Of a DNA stretch of 64,000 nt, positions 36,101 to 47,400 are shown piece after piece (the stretch's first letter is position 1; each line of letters begins with the position of its first letter). The notes under the pieces are model-generated. The model ran no database searches. It was given only the letters and a program-made list of their open reading frames with translations, and had not been told where the DNA came from. Made by a program: the position numbers and the translations under genes. Origin of the DNA: Prunus persica (lineage: Eukaryota > Streptophyta > Magnoliopsida > Rosales > Rosaceae). Location of the stretch: positions 21,786,706 through 21,850,705 of the forward strand of contig NC_034009.1 in assembly GCF_000346465.2 (NCBI RefSeq), given 5' to 3'.

Positions 36101-36833
36101 AGCCAAACCCCCTTATGATGTACTCTCTTGGTCTACCACTTCGCATTCTTGTCTGCGCTCTCTTTCCACTTTGTTTGGGCATTTTTCTTTTTTGGGGCAC
36201 TTTCACTCGTTGGTATTCAGCACAAACTGCCCTCAACAGTGAAGCATTTGTCATTGCATATGACACTGCGCCCCATGGATACTTGTCAAACTCCTCTAGG
36301 TCTTCAGCCAACTTCAAATAACGCATGTCAATAAGCACATGCTTTTCACTACCCAATAGAACAAAAATGGCAAAATAGACCATTCCAAGCTTTAACGCAT
36401 CCTCATCATCTGTGCACTCGATGAAGACGGTGTGTAGGTCCGAAAGGGTGGCAGGTTTATTGCTGCTGAAGTATTTTCGCTTCAACGAGCAATTTTCATT
36501 TGTCGCCTTCGGAATGAAAGGGAGCTTTTCGAACCTTAGCCCCGTGATGAGGCAAAATTGTTGGGCTGTGAATTGTATCAACTTGTTACCCACAATGAAT
36601 TTTATCCCGTTCACCTGTGTAACTGTCTTAGGATCAGCCTTCCTCATCAACAGGCCGTGGACAATTTGTGAATTCCACTTGAGGTCCTCTATCAGTAATA
36701 GATGACCAAAACAACTTCCCTCGAACCTCTGTAACTGCTGCGTATTGAACTTCGCCTTTATTGTTGTAATGGCGGTCCTTGTGTGTGAAAGGGCAAATGG
36801 CTTTCCTTCGTACTTCTCATCCTCAGGAATCAT
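33183..36833 (-). pseudogene. MULE-encoded DUF1985-Ulp1 (C48) protease gene, broken
   Basis: On the minus strand eight exons can be joined: 36833-36090, 36014-35865, 35780-35592, 35474-34426, 34255-34179, 34074-33976, 33855-33407 and 33324-33183, about 965 codons. Exon 1 is a DUF1985 domain (FCLITGLRFEKLPF, YPWGAVSYAMTNASL). Exon 4 is long, with a coiled coil (LKHQLRSTKDQLEKLRS) and three diverged VEAFPSMH-like repeats. Exons 5-8 form the Ulp1 fold: His in RQSHWVAVEVD, Asp in VYDSYSDF, Gln and Cys in QQSDGTSCGIM. Two breaks are visible: a run of seven A at 34,217-34,223 (plus strand), one more than the frame needs, and a TGA at 33,570-33,568. Both precede the catalytic Cys. The family is typical of Ulp-bearing MULEs; its substrate is unknown. 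The ATG at 36833 is used because stops precede it in the spliced leader. Confidence 0.82.
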
Positions 36834-38442
36834 AAGCTTTGCTTTACAAGCCAATCTCAAGTTCCCTGCACAACAACATCATACATATGGATCATTGGTT
36901 ACCCATATTTCATACGTACATTACTCAAACTAATACTTTCAACCCATTTTGATATATGTATATACATATGACAAAACCATAAATGTTTGTAAGCCTCTTT
37001 TCTACTCTCCAACTCTCTCCACACTCTCCTCTTATCTACATTCCCTTCTACCAAATGTACATCCCATTCCATCCAAAAACCAAATACCACCCAAGTCTGA
37101 AAACAATTTCATCAACCACGGATCCACTTCATACAGGGTTTGGGCGAAATGGCTACAATAATTACTCCAAATGCATCAATGCCTACTACAATCTACTCAT
37201 GACCATAGTTATATACATGTCTAGTCATATGCAATACAGTACCACACATGGAACATCAGTATTCACAGTTATGGACTCTGTGTGCAAACTAGACACGTCA
37301 AAATGTTACTGCAACTGCAACTGCTAAACCTAGATGGATGAACATGCAATTTCTAAACAGATACTGAAGCCCCATAAAATACCATTTTCAGACATATATC
37401 ACAAGCTGCAAGCAAGGAATAACAACACAATTTAGCAGGTTTTATACCACAGGGAAGAGAAAATTTCCACACCAACTAACTTTAGTATTTCAAAATCACA
37501 TAATTAACCATTAACACTGGAAGGGTGCAAAATATGCTACTACGTGCTGAAACACCAATGATACCAACAATTTTACTTCTGCATTATTACTCAACAGCTA
37601 ATTCAGGGCCTACTGAGGTAATGGTGTGTTATAATGGAATAGCCATTGCCACCAGAATATTTTCCCACACTAAATATGACTCATAAAATGGAAGTCAAAA
37701 CAAGCATCACAAACGAACCAATCCTAGATGACAAATAGCAATTTCTCGTCCATAGAGCAAACTCAATACACCAATACAAGTTTGATCCCAGCATGATCTA
37801 ATTCATAGTTAAATTACATTATTATTGCAATCTCTCTAATTACTAAACTTCACAAATTCAGTCACAGGTTAGTGAAATTTTCCTTCTCAAATGATAACCA
37901 TACAAAAACACAAACTAGTCAATAACAAATACAAAACCCACCTTAGAATCACTCCTTCTCTGCACAGAACCCAATTCGAAAATCCCAGCAACACCTACAG
38001 CAAATCGCGACTTTTGTCTGTCACAGGATTGAGAAGGAGGAGGACGTTTGTGAACAAAGTCATAACCGAAACCAAAATTTAGGGTTTTTTTAGGCCTTGA
38101 AGGAGCAGAGGAGAAGAGACCGACGTCGATTCAAGACTCGAAACTAGAGGGAACTGAGACACCGTCAAGAACCCCCTCACCAAACCCTAACATTGCCTGC
38201 AGAGAGAGAACGACAGAGTGCTGCTTAGGTTTTCGTGACAGCGGGAGAAATAGAGTGGTGGTGGTCGATGGACACAGAAACTGCCGAGAGAGGAAGAGAA
38301 CCGTGACAGCGGGAGAAATAGAGTGGTGGTGGTCGATGGACACATAAACCGCCGAGAGAGGAAGAGAACCGTGACAGAGAGCTGAGAAAGGGAGAGAAGC
38401 CAGAAGCGTTAGGTCGGCAATCAAAGGCCAATAACTCCCCAA
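36834..38442 (-). promoter_or_regulatory. 5' leader, leader intron and promoter side of the Ulp1 gene
   Basis: A good minus-strand acceptor, GTTGTGCAG, ends at about 36,870. A leader exon is likely at about 37,940-38,440 with a donor CTAAG|GTGGGT near 37,945. The leader region contains a tandem 68-bp repeat (see separate entry). The intron (about 36,870-37,940) is AT-rich with no gene in it. Confidence 0.5.
38235..38380 (-). repeat. 68-bp tandem repeat in Ulp1 gene leader
   Basis: GTGACAGCGGGAGAAATAGA occurs at 38,235 and 38,303, followed by a partial third start (GTGACAGAG) at 38,371. The two full copies differ at two or three bases. Confidence 0.85.
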
Positions 38443-38571
38443 TACATGTGCTTTTATATGGAGGGCAGTTTGGTCATTTCACGTTCACAAGTGATTATAT
38501 CAGAACACAATTTGTAACCTGATCATTTCAGAACACCACTTGTGAAAACTGATTATATCAGCATATTTCCC
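38443..38571 (-). repeat. MULE right terminal inverted repeat
   Basis: 129 bp, inverse of 22,942-23,070 without a difference that I could find. The inward TATA box (TATAAAAG on the minus strand, 38,451-38,458) would face the Ulp1 gene. Flanked outside by TAGAAATT. Confidence 0.95.
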
Positions 38572-38579
38572 TAGAAATT

Positions 38580-39813
38580 ATGCGATTGCACGATCGTGGT
38601 CAATCCGGTACCCGGGCACCAGTTGACCCGCAGGAGGGACCTTCAAGAGGTCCAGCTAGCACGGACTACCAGTAAGTGGACTCTTTATTTTTATAAATGA
38701 ATTTAAGCAATTCAGTTTCAATTATAGTATTTGATCTTGAATAAATTTTATTCTAATATTAGTGTTATAAGCTGTTTTATGCTTTTGAATATTTTATTTT
38801 GCATGCTGCCGAGTGTAATACCCTTTAACGGATATAGAAAAAGAAATTCTAGTTAATGATCAGATAAATGGCAGCATAATTTGAAAGGTTACAGAAACTT
38901 TATATTTTCCTGAACCGCCTTGTACCCAAATATTAAATGTTGCCTTCGGATTATATTGGTTGCCTTCAGTTTTGTCAGTATGCTTGACAGTTGCGCCACG
39001 AGTTCCTTGTACTCGAATTCGTGTGGAGCGAGTTATGCGGATCAGGTGGACTACGGTCCCCTGAATCCTGCGAGTTGCGGCTCGGACTGACCTCGTGTCA
39101 CTGAGACCTGCGAGTACGTGTCACCCATGGTGATGCAGGGAATTGACGGATATTAGGAATTGACGGAAATAAGGGGTACACCTAGATGGTAGTTTTAAAC
39201 TGTTTTCAATGCCTTAAGAAATTAATGTTGACCATGAGTATGATTGGCTTTATACGTGCATAATTATGTGAGTGCATTGATTTCAGAAATAAAAAGAATA
39301 ATTTATTTTGTATAACTGTTTTTACAGTAGGGTTAGTATGTTTATATGCTATTTTCTGAACTTTATTTTTGGGTCCACTCACCCTTTTTACTGTTTTGTG
39401 CCTCCAGGCAATAGGCGTGCACAGGAATCCACCACCGGGCCGTTTTCCATCTTCTGTGCCTTCCTTTTGATGTAGGACTTTTTGTTTTGTAAAAGGATTA
39501 ACTCCTTTGTAAATTCTTAGTAACTGCTCTGATGTTTTGCCCTAGACTTAGAATTGAACTGTTGGAATGTATATATACGTATGCTGGCAGTTGGTTGTAT
39601 ATATATATACTTGTTTGGCATGTGTAAATGTTTGGGTATTGAGCCAGTTACAAGGGAAACTCTGCCGGTTTTTCGGTAGAAGTCAACCTTGTTATTTTAT
39701 CGTGCTTTGCATAGAATGGCAATTAGGTCATTTGTGCCCGACATCAGCTAGGTGTCGGACACACACAGGGTCCGGCTCGGATTCCAAAGCGGAATTTGGA
39801 TCGGGTACTGTCA
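38580..39813 (+). repeat. Chromovirus 5' LTR, right part
   Basis: Continues the LTR after the MULE and matches the 3' LTR up to its end (GGGTACTGTCA here). Relative to the 3' LTR it lacks about 293 bp, corresponding to 60,424-60,716; the junction here is at about 38,607. It contains TATATATATACTTG near 39,598, a possible TATA region. Confidence 0.9.
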
Positions 39814-39816
39814 ACT

Positions 39817-39828
39817 TGGTATCAGAGC
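39817..39828 (+). other. Primer-binding site, tRNA-Met type
   Basis: TGGTATCAGAGC starts four bases after the LTR end, complementary to the 3' end of initiator tRNA-Met, the usual primer of plant chromoviruses. Confidence 0.92.
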
Positions 39829-39906
39829 GTTAGGTTTAATTTCCTGTAGACTTTGCACTTTGTACATTCCCATTTTCCTGAAAATCTGTTTCTTGTGACA
39901 GTAAAG

Positions 39907-41225
39907 ATGGGCCCTAAGCGTGGTGGTGTCCGTAGAGGGACTTAGACAGTCGTCCCAACATAGGGGACAGGATCCCCAGCTAGGGCAGGAGAAAGTTCCT
40001 GTTCCTGCACCGGTACCTGAACCGGTAGAGCAGTCTGTTGTTGGAGGCCCGTCAGGAGCCGTACCTGCTGTGCCTACTATGCTGGGAGATCCCAACTTCC
40101 AGCAGACTTTAGAGTTGTTGACTCAGGCTTTAGCCAGGACTGGGCAGCCCAGAGATCCCTCCCAGGGATATGCTGATCAAGCTAAGAGGATTGGGGCCAT
40201 TGATTTTGATGGTGATGGTAACCCAGCGGTAGCTGAGGAAAGGATAGAAAGGATGGAGCGGATCATGGATGTCATGGATGTTCCACAGAACTGCAAGGTT
40301 CCTCTGGCTACCTTCTTCTTGATCAGAAATGCCAGACATTAGTGGGACTCGGTTAAGAGGAGATATCGGGATCCTTTAGCCATTACGTGGCAAGTATTCA
40401 GAGCTGCATTTGACAGTCAATACTATCCACAAGCCTACCAAAATGTGAAGATGCAAGAGTTTTTATAGCTGGAACAGGGGATAATGACAGTATTAGAGTA
40501 CGAGAAAAAGTTTAATGATTTGTCTAAGTATTGTCTTCTACTGGTGGAGGATGAAATCAAGAAGTGTCAACTTTTCACTATGGGGTTAAAGGCTTCCATT
40601 CAAGATATCGTGATCAGTCAGCAGTTGACTAACTTTGGTGATGTGGTGATGTCTGCCTCGTTGATTGAGAGCAGCCAGCTAATGGTCAGACCACGGGGTG
40701 AACCCCGTAGGCAACAGTTTGACATAGGCGGTCCTAGTCAGGGATCATCGAAGAGAGGCAGTTACAATCCTGGATCATCTAGTGGCCGCAATTACGGAGG
40801 ATACCGACCTGGATTTAGTTCCAGTGGAGGTTCCAACCAAAGTGGTAGTTCTGGAAACCGCTCCGGGGGTAGTGCAGATAGGGGTACTATGAGACAGTTG
40901 CTGTCAGTATCTGGCAGGAGGAATGTGCCAAGTGTGGTAGGTACCATTCTGGGCCTTGCCAGCAGGGTACTACTGGATTTTATTATTGTGGACAGTCTGG
41001 AAATTTTCAGAAGGAATGCCCTCTGTTCCTTCAGAATAGAGAGACCACAGCTGCATCGACTCCGGGGACAGGTATGCAGGGTAGATCACAAGAGATACCA
41101 CAGTTTGTGGAGGCTTCATCCAGTGGTGGAACCCAGACCAGTGTAGCTAGCCGAGGCAGCAGTCAGCAAAGGGGACGTGGTGGATGTTCCAAGGCCATAG
41201 GCAGAGTGTACAATATGTCCTAGCA
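39907..41225 (+). pseudogene. gag: Chromovirus gag, broken
   Basis: Begins MGPKRGGVRRGT at 39907 and stops at TAG 39,943-39,945. The gag sequence continues in a shifted frame (about 39,946-40,340), stops again, and resumes as a capsid-like segment (ITWQVFRAAFDSQYYP, then LEYEKKFNDLSKY) with a further stop near 40,467. A Gly/Ser-rich tail (about 40,730-40,890) is followed, in yet another frame, by a zinc-knuckle-like CAKCGRYHSGPC (about 40,924). It would package element RNA; it cannot make protein now. Confidence 0.8.
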
Positions 41226-41618
41226 GGAAGCACATGCATCACCTGATGTAATTACAGGTATTTTATCGGTCTTTGGAATTTCTGCTAGAGTTTTGATTGA
41301 CCCTGGGGCTACGCACTCGTTTGTCATACCTAGTTTTGCCCACAATGCCAATGTAAGATTTTCAGCTCTGCAGACCGAACTGGCGATCTCTGTACCTACA
41401 GGAGAGATTTTGAGGGTAGGTACAGTCGAGATAGCATAGTAATGGTGGGAGATGTGTTTCTGAAGGCATATTTAATTCCTTTGGGAATGGTTTACTTAGA
41501 TATCATTTTAGGGATGGATTGGTTGGCTAAACACCGTGCCTAAATAGATTGCTTCAGGAAAGAAGTTGTATTCAGTAGTCCCAGATGACCTGAAGTAACT
41601 TTTTATGGCCAACGCAGA
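41226..41618 (+). pseudogene. Chromovirus protease region, broken
   Basis: VLIDPGATHSFV (about 41,291-41,326) is the aspartic protease active-site motif; the family more often has DSGATHSF, so Ser is replaced by Pro here. Stops follow near 41,440 and in the WLAKH segment at about 41,520-41,560. Confidence 0.7.
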
Positions 41619-42499
41619 GTGCTTCCATCTTGCCTCATTTCAGCTATGACGGCAAAATGGTTGCTCAGAAAAGGGTGCTCAGGATATATAACGCATGTAA
41701 TTGATACTAGAGATAATGGGCTGAGATTAGAAGATATTCCAGTAGTACAGGAATTTCCAGATGTATTCCCCGAGGATCTTCCTGGATTACCTCCTCATCG
41801 GGAGATCGAGTTCATTATCGAGCTAGCTCCAGGAACAAATCCTATTTCTCAGGCACTGTACAGAATGGCGCCAACAGAGTTGAGGGAATTAAAGACTCAG
41901 TTGCAGGAGCTGGTAGATAAGGGTTTTATCCGACCTAGTTTTTCTCCTTGGGGCACTCCAGTGTTATTTGTTAAGAAAAAGGATGGCACCATGAGGCTAT
42001 GTATTGACTACAGGGAGCTGAACAAGATCACAGTGCGGAATAGATATCCATTGCCTCGCATTGATGATTTGTTTGATCAGCTGAAGGGTGCCAAGGTATT
42101 TAGTAAAGATTGATTTGAGGTCTAGATATCATCAGTTACGGGTTAGAGAAGAGGATGTGCCTAAAACAGCGTTTCGAATGAGGTATGGGCATTATGAATT
42201 CCTGGTTATGCCATTTGGACTAACCAATGCGCCAGCTACATTTATGGACCTCATGAATAGAGTGTTTCGACGTTATTTAGATCGCTTCGTGACTGTGTTC
42301 ATAGATGACATTCTGGTGTATTCTAAGAGTCATAAGGCACATATGAAGCACTTAAACATTGTGTTGAAGACTCTGAGAAAGAGGCAACTTTATGCCAAGT
42401 TCAGCAAGTGTCAGTTTTGGTTAGACAAACTTAGTTTCTTGGGGCATGTGATCTCTGCAAAGGGTATTTATGTTGATCCCCAAAAGATTGAAGCAGTAG
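41619..42499 (+). pseudogene. pol: Chromovirus reverse transcriptase, 5' part, interrupted by nested element
   Basis: Two overlapping frames (to 42,113, and from 42,088) encode the RT fingers and palm: [20 protein letters not shown], then [19 protein letters not shown] and the active-site [10 protein letters not shown] one-base insertion near 42,105 shifts the frame. The sequence is cut at GCAGTAG (42,499) by the Tat element and resumes at 57,123. Confidence 0.88.
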
Positions 42500-44083
42500 T
42501 GTTCACCCGTTTTGGTGTTTACTCTTGAGGTGGAAGGGCGAAGTTCCCCACTGGCTTGGAGACCATTGGTTGGTCGACAAGTCAGCTTTCTTTGGTGTGT
42601 GAGCATGCCACTACTAGCGATGTAAATCCTAGCAGACTTCTTTTTAGAGTGGATAACTTGCGCCCCAAGTTACTGACTTCTAAAACAAATGATTGTGAAT
42701 TTGGGTGAGGAATATCTCCCAAGTAAGTTCTTTTCTTGCCTCAGGCTGGTGAGGACTTTCATAATTTATCTCAGTATCAAATGGTTGTTCTGGCCAGAAC
42801 AGATAATAATAAAGTGGACTGTTTTAGGCAGAACTGCCATTTACAAAATTAAGAAGGGAGAAATCAACTCTAGAAAGGCAAAAAGATGGCTGGAATCCCA
42901 TTTCTGCCTGGGTAGAAATTTCTGATCCAGGCTGGACTGAGTATATCTGTGCTGGACTGAGCTGTCAACAACTTCAACTGCTTAGCTTCAGCTGTAAATC
43001 GATACCAAAGTTCAATTTTGGCAGAGCTTTAATCTACTTCAAGCCTTGGGAGGCTTTTGAGCGGGCAGAACTACGGCTTCTTCAGTCTGAAGGGGCAGAA
43101 GTGGCTATTTCCGAAGGTCTGGTAGGCTAGGGATTGCACTACGAGCGTTGTTCTGCTTGAGCAGGACTCTTTATAAGTTTGCTGAGGTCTCCACGTTTGT
43201 GAAAACTCAAACTCTGCTTGCCTTGGCTTTTGCTGAACCAAATTTGTAACGAGGGAGATCGAGTTTTAGAAGACTTATTTTCTAAGTCTGAACTTTGGAA
43301 TTCTGATCTAAAGTTGGTTTCTCTTGGAATCCAAGTGAGCTTTTGGTTGTTTTTTTTGTTGTTTGTTTGTTTTGATTGATTGATGAATTGAGTGTCCGTT
43401 GCTTCCTTGCCTACCTTCGTTTTTATAAGAGACCCTCTTAGGGAGGTGGCTTTTGTTTAGATTTTAATAATGGGTGGTAAAAAGATCTCCTATAATGTAA
43501 AGTAGAAGGAATTCTTATCAATCATGGCAGATAGGCTCTCAGTAGTCACCTCCTAAAGCAGTCCCTTCCCTGGTTTCCTGGGTTGCAGTTTTCTATTTCA
43601 ACCACCGCCATCGTCTGTGTGGGCTAAATTTTATGGCGGTTGGTTTTCTTTTGTATTTTCTAAACAACTCCCTGTTTCCCGTTCTAACTTGGAAAGCGTG
43701 ACCCGTGAATTCCTTGGAAGATGGTGTATTGCTTTGGAGCAAAATCTCCGAATATAGATGGGTTTTGATCTTCTGTTGACAGTGTTTTAGAGATGTCCCT
43801 CTCATATTTTAACTTAGTTGGAATTGCTGACTTTTCAAAGCTGAGGTAGCCACGTGGGTGTGTTTTTTGTCCCTTGGGTTTGAACCCAACAAAAATTATG
43901 GGCTGATCCCTGAAGCCCAAATGATAGTTTGGTCTTTCTTGGGCTGGGGCCTTGTTTTTCCTGGCGTGAAGCCCAATCTGTCTGGATCCTAATTTTGTTA
44001 TCCTCAAGCTTTTTGGGCTGGGCAGGTAATTTTACCATGGGCTTGTCTTTTGATTTTTGGCGTGCCAAATTTAGGCCCAAACA
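42500..44083 (-). repeat. Tat element LTR (downstream copy in element sense)
   Basis: 1,584 bp, TG...CA ends. Close to 55,557-57,122: five substitutions and one indel in the first ~270 bp by eye. It has 18-20 bp (around GAGTATATCTGTGCTGGACT, about 42,938) that the other copy lacks. On the minus strand it is preceded by a purine-rich TTAGGGGGCAT, the likely polypurine tract. Confidence 0.92.
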
Positions 44084-44451
44084 ATGCCCCCTAAGTCTGA
44101 ATCGTTTTGGAACTGGAACGGTTTCAGACTTAATGCTTTTTGCCATTAATTTGCGTGCCAGTCTTTTCCGTTTTTTAGCCCACGTCTGCCACGTCCGCCT
44201 ACCGCGAACTAGAGCTCGTGGGAAAACGGCTAGTTTATTAGCTAGTTACTAGCTAATAATCATCAGGTGCCGTCCCATCTTCTTCTTCCCACATTTTCGA
44301 GCTTCTCTTTGAAAAGAAATTCAAATCCACCGCTTCTGAAAACCTAGCCCTTCCGACTCCGTTCTTCCGAGCTTTTCTTCGGGATTTCCATTGTTTCCTT
44401 CAGACCTTCCTTTTCTTTCACTCTCTCTCTGCTTCTTCCCTCGAATCAGAA
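44084..44451 (+). promoter_or_regulatory. Upstream region of the antisense PMD gene
   Basis: Between the LTR end and the ATG at 44452. It contains an inverted repeat (TTAGCTAGTTACTAGCTAA, about 44,238-44,256) and pyrimidine-rich leader-like sequence with CTCTCTCTCTG at about 44,421. No clear TATA box was seen. Confidence 0.4.
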
Positions 44452-47400
44452 ATGTCCTTCCCCAAGGCCTCGTGCTCAGTCTTCTTCAGCTCCAATTCCT
44501 CCCGATTACATCACTGGGACCGGGATTGATGCTCATGCGATAGAAGTCAGGAGCAAGCTTCATCCTTTTGCCCAAAAGAACCTGGACGAGAATGTCCTTC
44601 ATTTGTTCGAGAACACCCTGTTGTTAGGGCCTCACTGGTTTGGTCCTGTTCCGTCTGAGATGGCAGAATTGCTAAGAAAGGATGCCGAGGCTCCTTTGTG
44701 CTTTGAGAGTACTTCTGCCCTGGCTTCTTATTCTTGGGTTAGCAAGAATTTGAGCCGGTCCTTCCCGTCCAGCGATGTGAGGAACAGTCCGGTCAAATGG
44801 GCAGGCTGGATTGACAAACTTCTTCCGAGGTATGGGGGTCACTGGAGGAGAGCCGAGATTTATGACGCCATTCTCCTGTCCAAGCAGTCGATTAACAGAG
44901 ATGAGAACCTGCTTGCCGCTGCTTTGTGCTTCTGGAATTCTGCCAGCAACACATTTGATTTCCGTGTGGGTTCTATGGCGCCAACCCTGCTGGATATGGC
45001 CCAGATCTTTGGGTTCAGGCCCCATGGTAGGCCTGTTGATGCTGTTGGAGATTATCACAGGCGAAAAAACCAAGAGAAAGTGGCCACTCCTTTCACTATC
45101 TCTTCAGCCACGATCAACCAGAACTGCTCCTTCTCCAATTATCTGAAGAAATTTAGTGCTGAGAAGGACAAGGATCAGCAACACATGTTGTTCCTTCTGT
45201 ATTGGCTGAACCGGTTCGTTTTCCCCAATCGGTCTTCTGCAGTTCTGCTTGAGTACAGACATTTGGCATAAGCACTTCACAATCACACTGATGTGGGGCT
45301 TGGGCCTACGGTTCTGGCTCACCTTTTCAAGAACCTGCACACTGCCACCATGGAGAATCCATTGAACCTGTCGGCCCCTGGCGCATTCTGGATGATCCAG
45401 ATTTGGCTGCAGGTCTATTTTCCAGAGCTAAGGTTCCCAGACATAGTTCTGCCTGAAGACCAAGTCCTGGCCCTTCCTCTGATATCGGCAGAAGTGCCCA
45501 AGCGTTCTCTTGAGGAGTTCTTGATGCTCTTTAGGCATTGTACAAAAAGGTCGGCAGCTCAGTGGCAAGTGGTGATCAGAAGGACCTATCCCTGGTTCCA
45601 GACCGGATTTCAGTTGTTCGAGGAGGAGCCAGAAGACGAGGCTGCCAAAACAGACTTCAGGAGGAAATTTCTGAGCATCACTCTGCCAAGAGATCTACCC
45701 CACGATGGGGGCAAACCCCCAAATTATCATCTGGGGGTAGAAGTCTATCATCCCAACTTCTGTGCAAGGCAGCTTGGCTGTCCTCAGCTCAGTCCGCTGA
45801 AATCCTATCGGAGTTGCAATCGGGCCTCCTCTTGGAGGGATGCAGATGATCTAGAGGTGCACAAGGATGCCCGGTGTGCAGTGAACAAAATCAACAACAG
45901 CACGGATGCTCTCTATCCCTCGTGGGAGCTGAATTCCTGCAGTTCCGCTGATTTTGACGCCTGGTGGAAAGCCAAATTCCAGGGTCTGCCTGCTTCTGTC
46001 ACTGCCCTCAAGGTGCTTTTTGATGCTTGGGAAAACTGGCTCATCTTTGCGGATAGGGACGCCAAAACGCACATGGTCCAGACCATCAAAGACATCAATG
46101 CACAAATCATAGAAGGTAGATTTCTGATTCTGTCTGGGATTTGTTCTGTCTTGATGATCGCTTTCTAATGTCTATTCTGCCCATATCAGATCCTTCTCTG
46201 ACAAACAACGTAGGTGGGCAATCTGTTCAGGCTGGAGAAGTGATTGGTAAGTTTTCCTTTTTAATTTGTTTCTTCTGTCTTTTCCTGCTGGATTGGTTTC
46301 TAATCTCTAACTCCTTGGTGCAGTCTCTTCTATTATTGCCGCTGGGGACTTGGAGCTTCCTTTTGCAGATGAAGAAGATGAGGTCCAGGCAGAACAAACC
46401 CTTACCGAGGCCGCTATTTCTGGCAGAAGAAAAAGAAAAGGACCTGCCTCTCCTTCGGACAATACCACGCGGCCTGGCATTTCAGGTAAGTTCGTGATGT
46501 TCCACCTATTCCTTTCAAATTTATTCTGACTTGCCTTCTTTTTCCTAATCTTTGCCTTTTGTTCTGTCCAGCTAAAAGTCCTTCCCCTCCTCCTACTAAG
46601 TTGAAAAAACTTAAAAAGAGGAGTGAAGTGGAGTATGTTGCCACAGAAGAAACCGCAGCAGTCCCTACCACTACTTCTGGGACAGATGAAGAGCTGCGAG
46701 AGGCTTTTGAGGAGGTGGAGCAGGAAAAAGAGCTGGAAGAGTTGGAAGGAGTGCCTCAGGAAAAGACAACAATGATGGAAGGAGAGGTGAGGTTTATTTT
46801 TGTGATTTGTATCAGTTCCCCTTTCGCCCCATTCCCTCCATCCTGACCCCTGTTCTGTAGGAGGAGATCCCTGCTGAGGTGATTGCAGAGAGCATTGCCT
46901 TGGCGCAGAGGCAACAAGGGGGTCCAAGGGCTGAGCTGACTAGCTCAGAACTGGCCTTATTTGAGGATGCCGAGGCAGAGCACTCTACTACCGCTCCAGC
47001 GGCTGAGGATCAGGCGAAGCTGTCTGCATCAGAGCCTGTGGATCAGGCAGAACTGTCTGTTGCAGTTCCGGAGGCTGAGGTGGAAACAACTGCCGCTGTT
47101 CCTATGGTCGTGGTAATTCTCTTCCTTACCTGTCCATATTTTCCTACAACTCTGCCTTGTTCTCCCTTTTTAACTATTGTAGCCTTTCCAGGTAGAAGTG
47201 CCTCAAGCTGTTGGCGTCCTGGCAGCGGTGACTAGCCCCCTGAAGCCTCCCATTGTTGCTGTAAGCTTTCATAACTTTTAGGCCCCTTATTTTCCACTTT
47301 CTGCCTGGTCTTAACTTATGCTTTCTTCTGCAGATGCCTATTCATTCCTTTCCAGGATCATCTGCCACGGCTTCTTTTGCTGATCCAGAACTGGAAGAGT

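Larger units (their letters stand above)
22942..38571. mobile_element. Mutator-like element (MULE), 15.6 kb, with 129-bp TIRs
   Basis: Terminal inverted repeats at 22,942-23,070 and 38,443-38,571 appear identical over all 129 bases and begin GGGAAATATGCTGATATAAT. The 8-bp sequence TAGAAATT flanks the element (22,933-22,940 and 38,572-38,579). One further base next to it differs, so the original duplication may be 9 bp, as is usual for Mutator. The element interrupts the chromovirus LTR, whose uninterrupted form is seen at about 60,386. It carries a MURA-type transposase, two related small proteins, a GRF-zinc-finger membrane protein and a DUF1985-Ulp1 gene. Ulp1-bearing MULEs (Kaonashi in Arabidopsis, CUMULE in melon) are known. 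Confidence 0.95.

Noticed and set aside
39817..39828. TGGTATCAGAGC as part of a tRNA gene
   Set aside because: It is a primer-binding site directly after an LTR; no cloverleaf follows.
43593..44252. Open frames of 70-107 residues repeated at 56,632-57,046
   Set aside because: They lie in the two LTR copies and are duplicated only because the LTR is.
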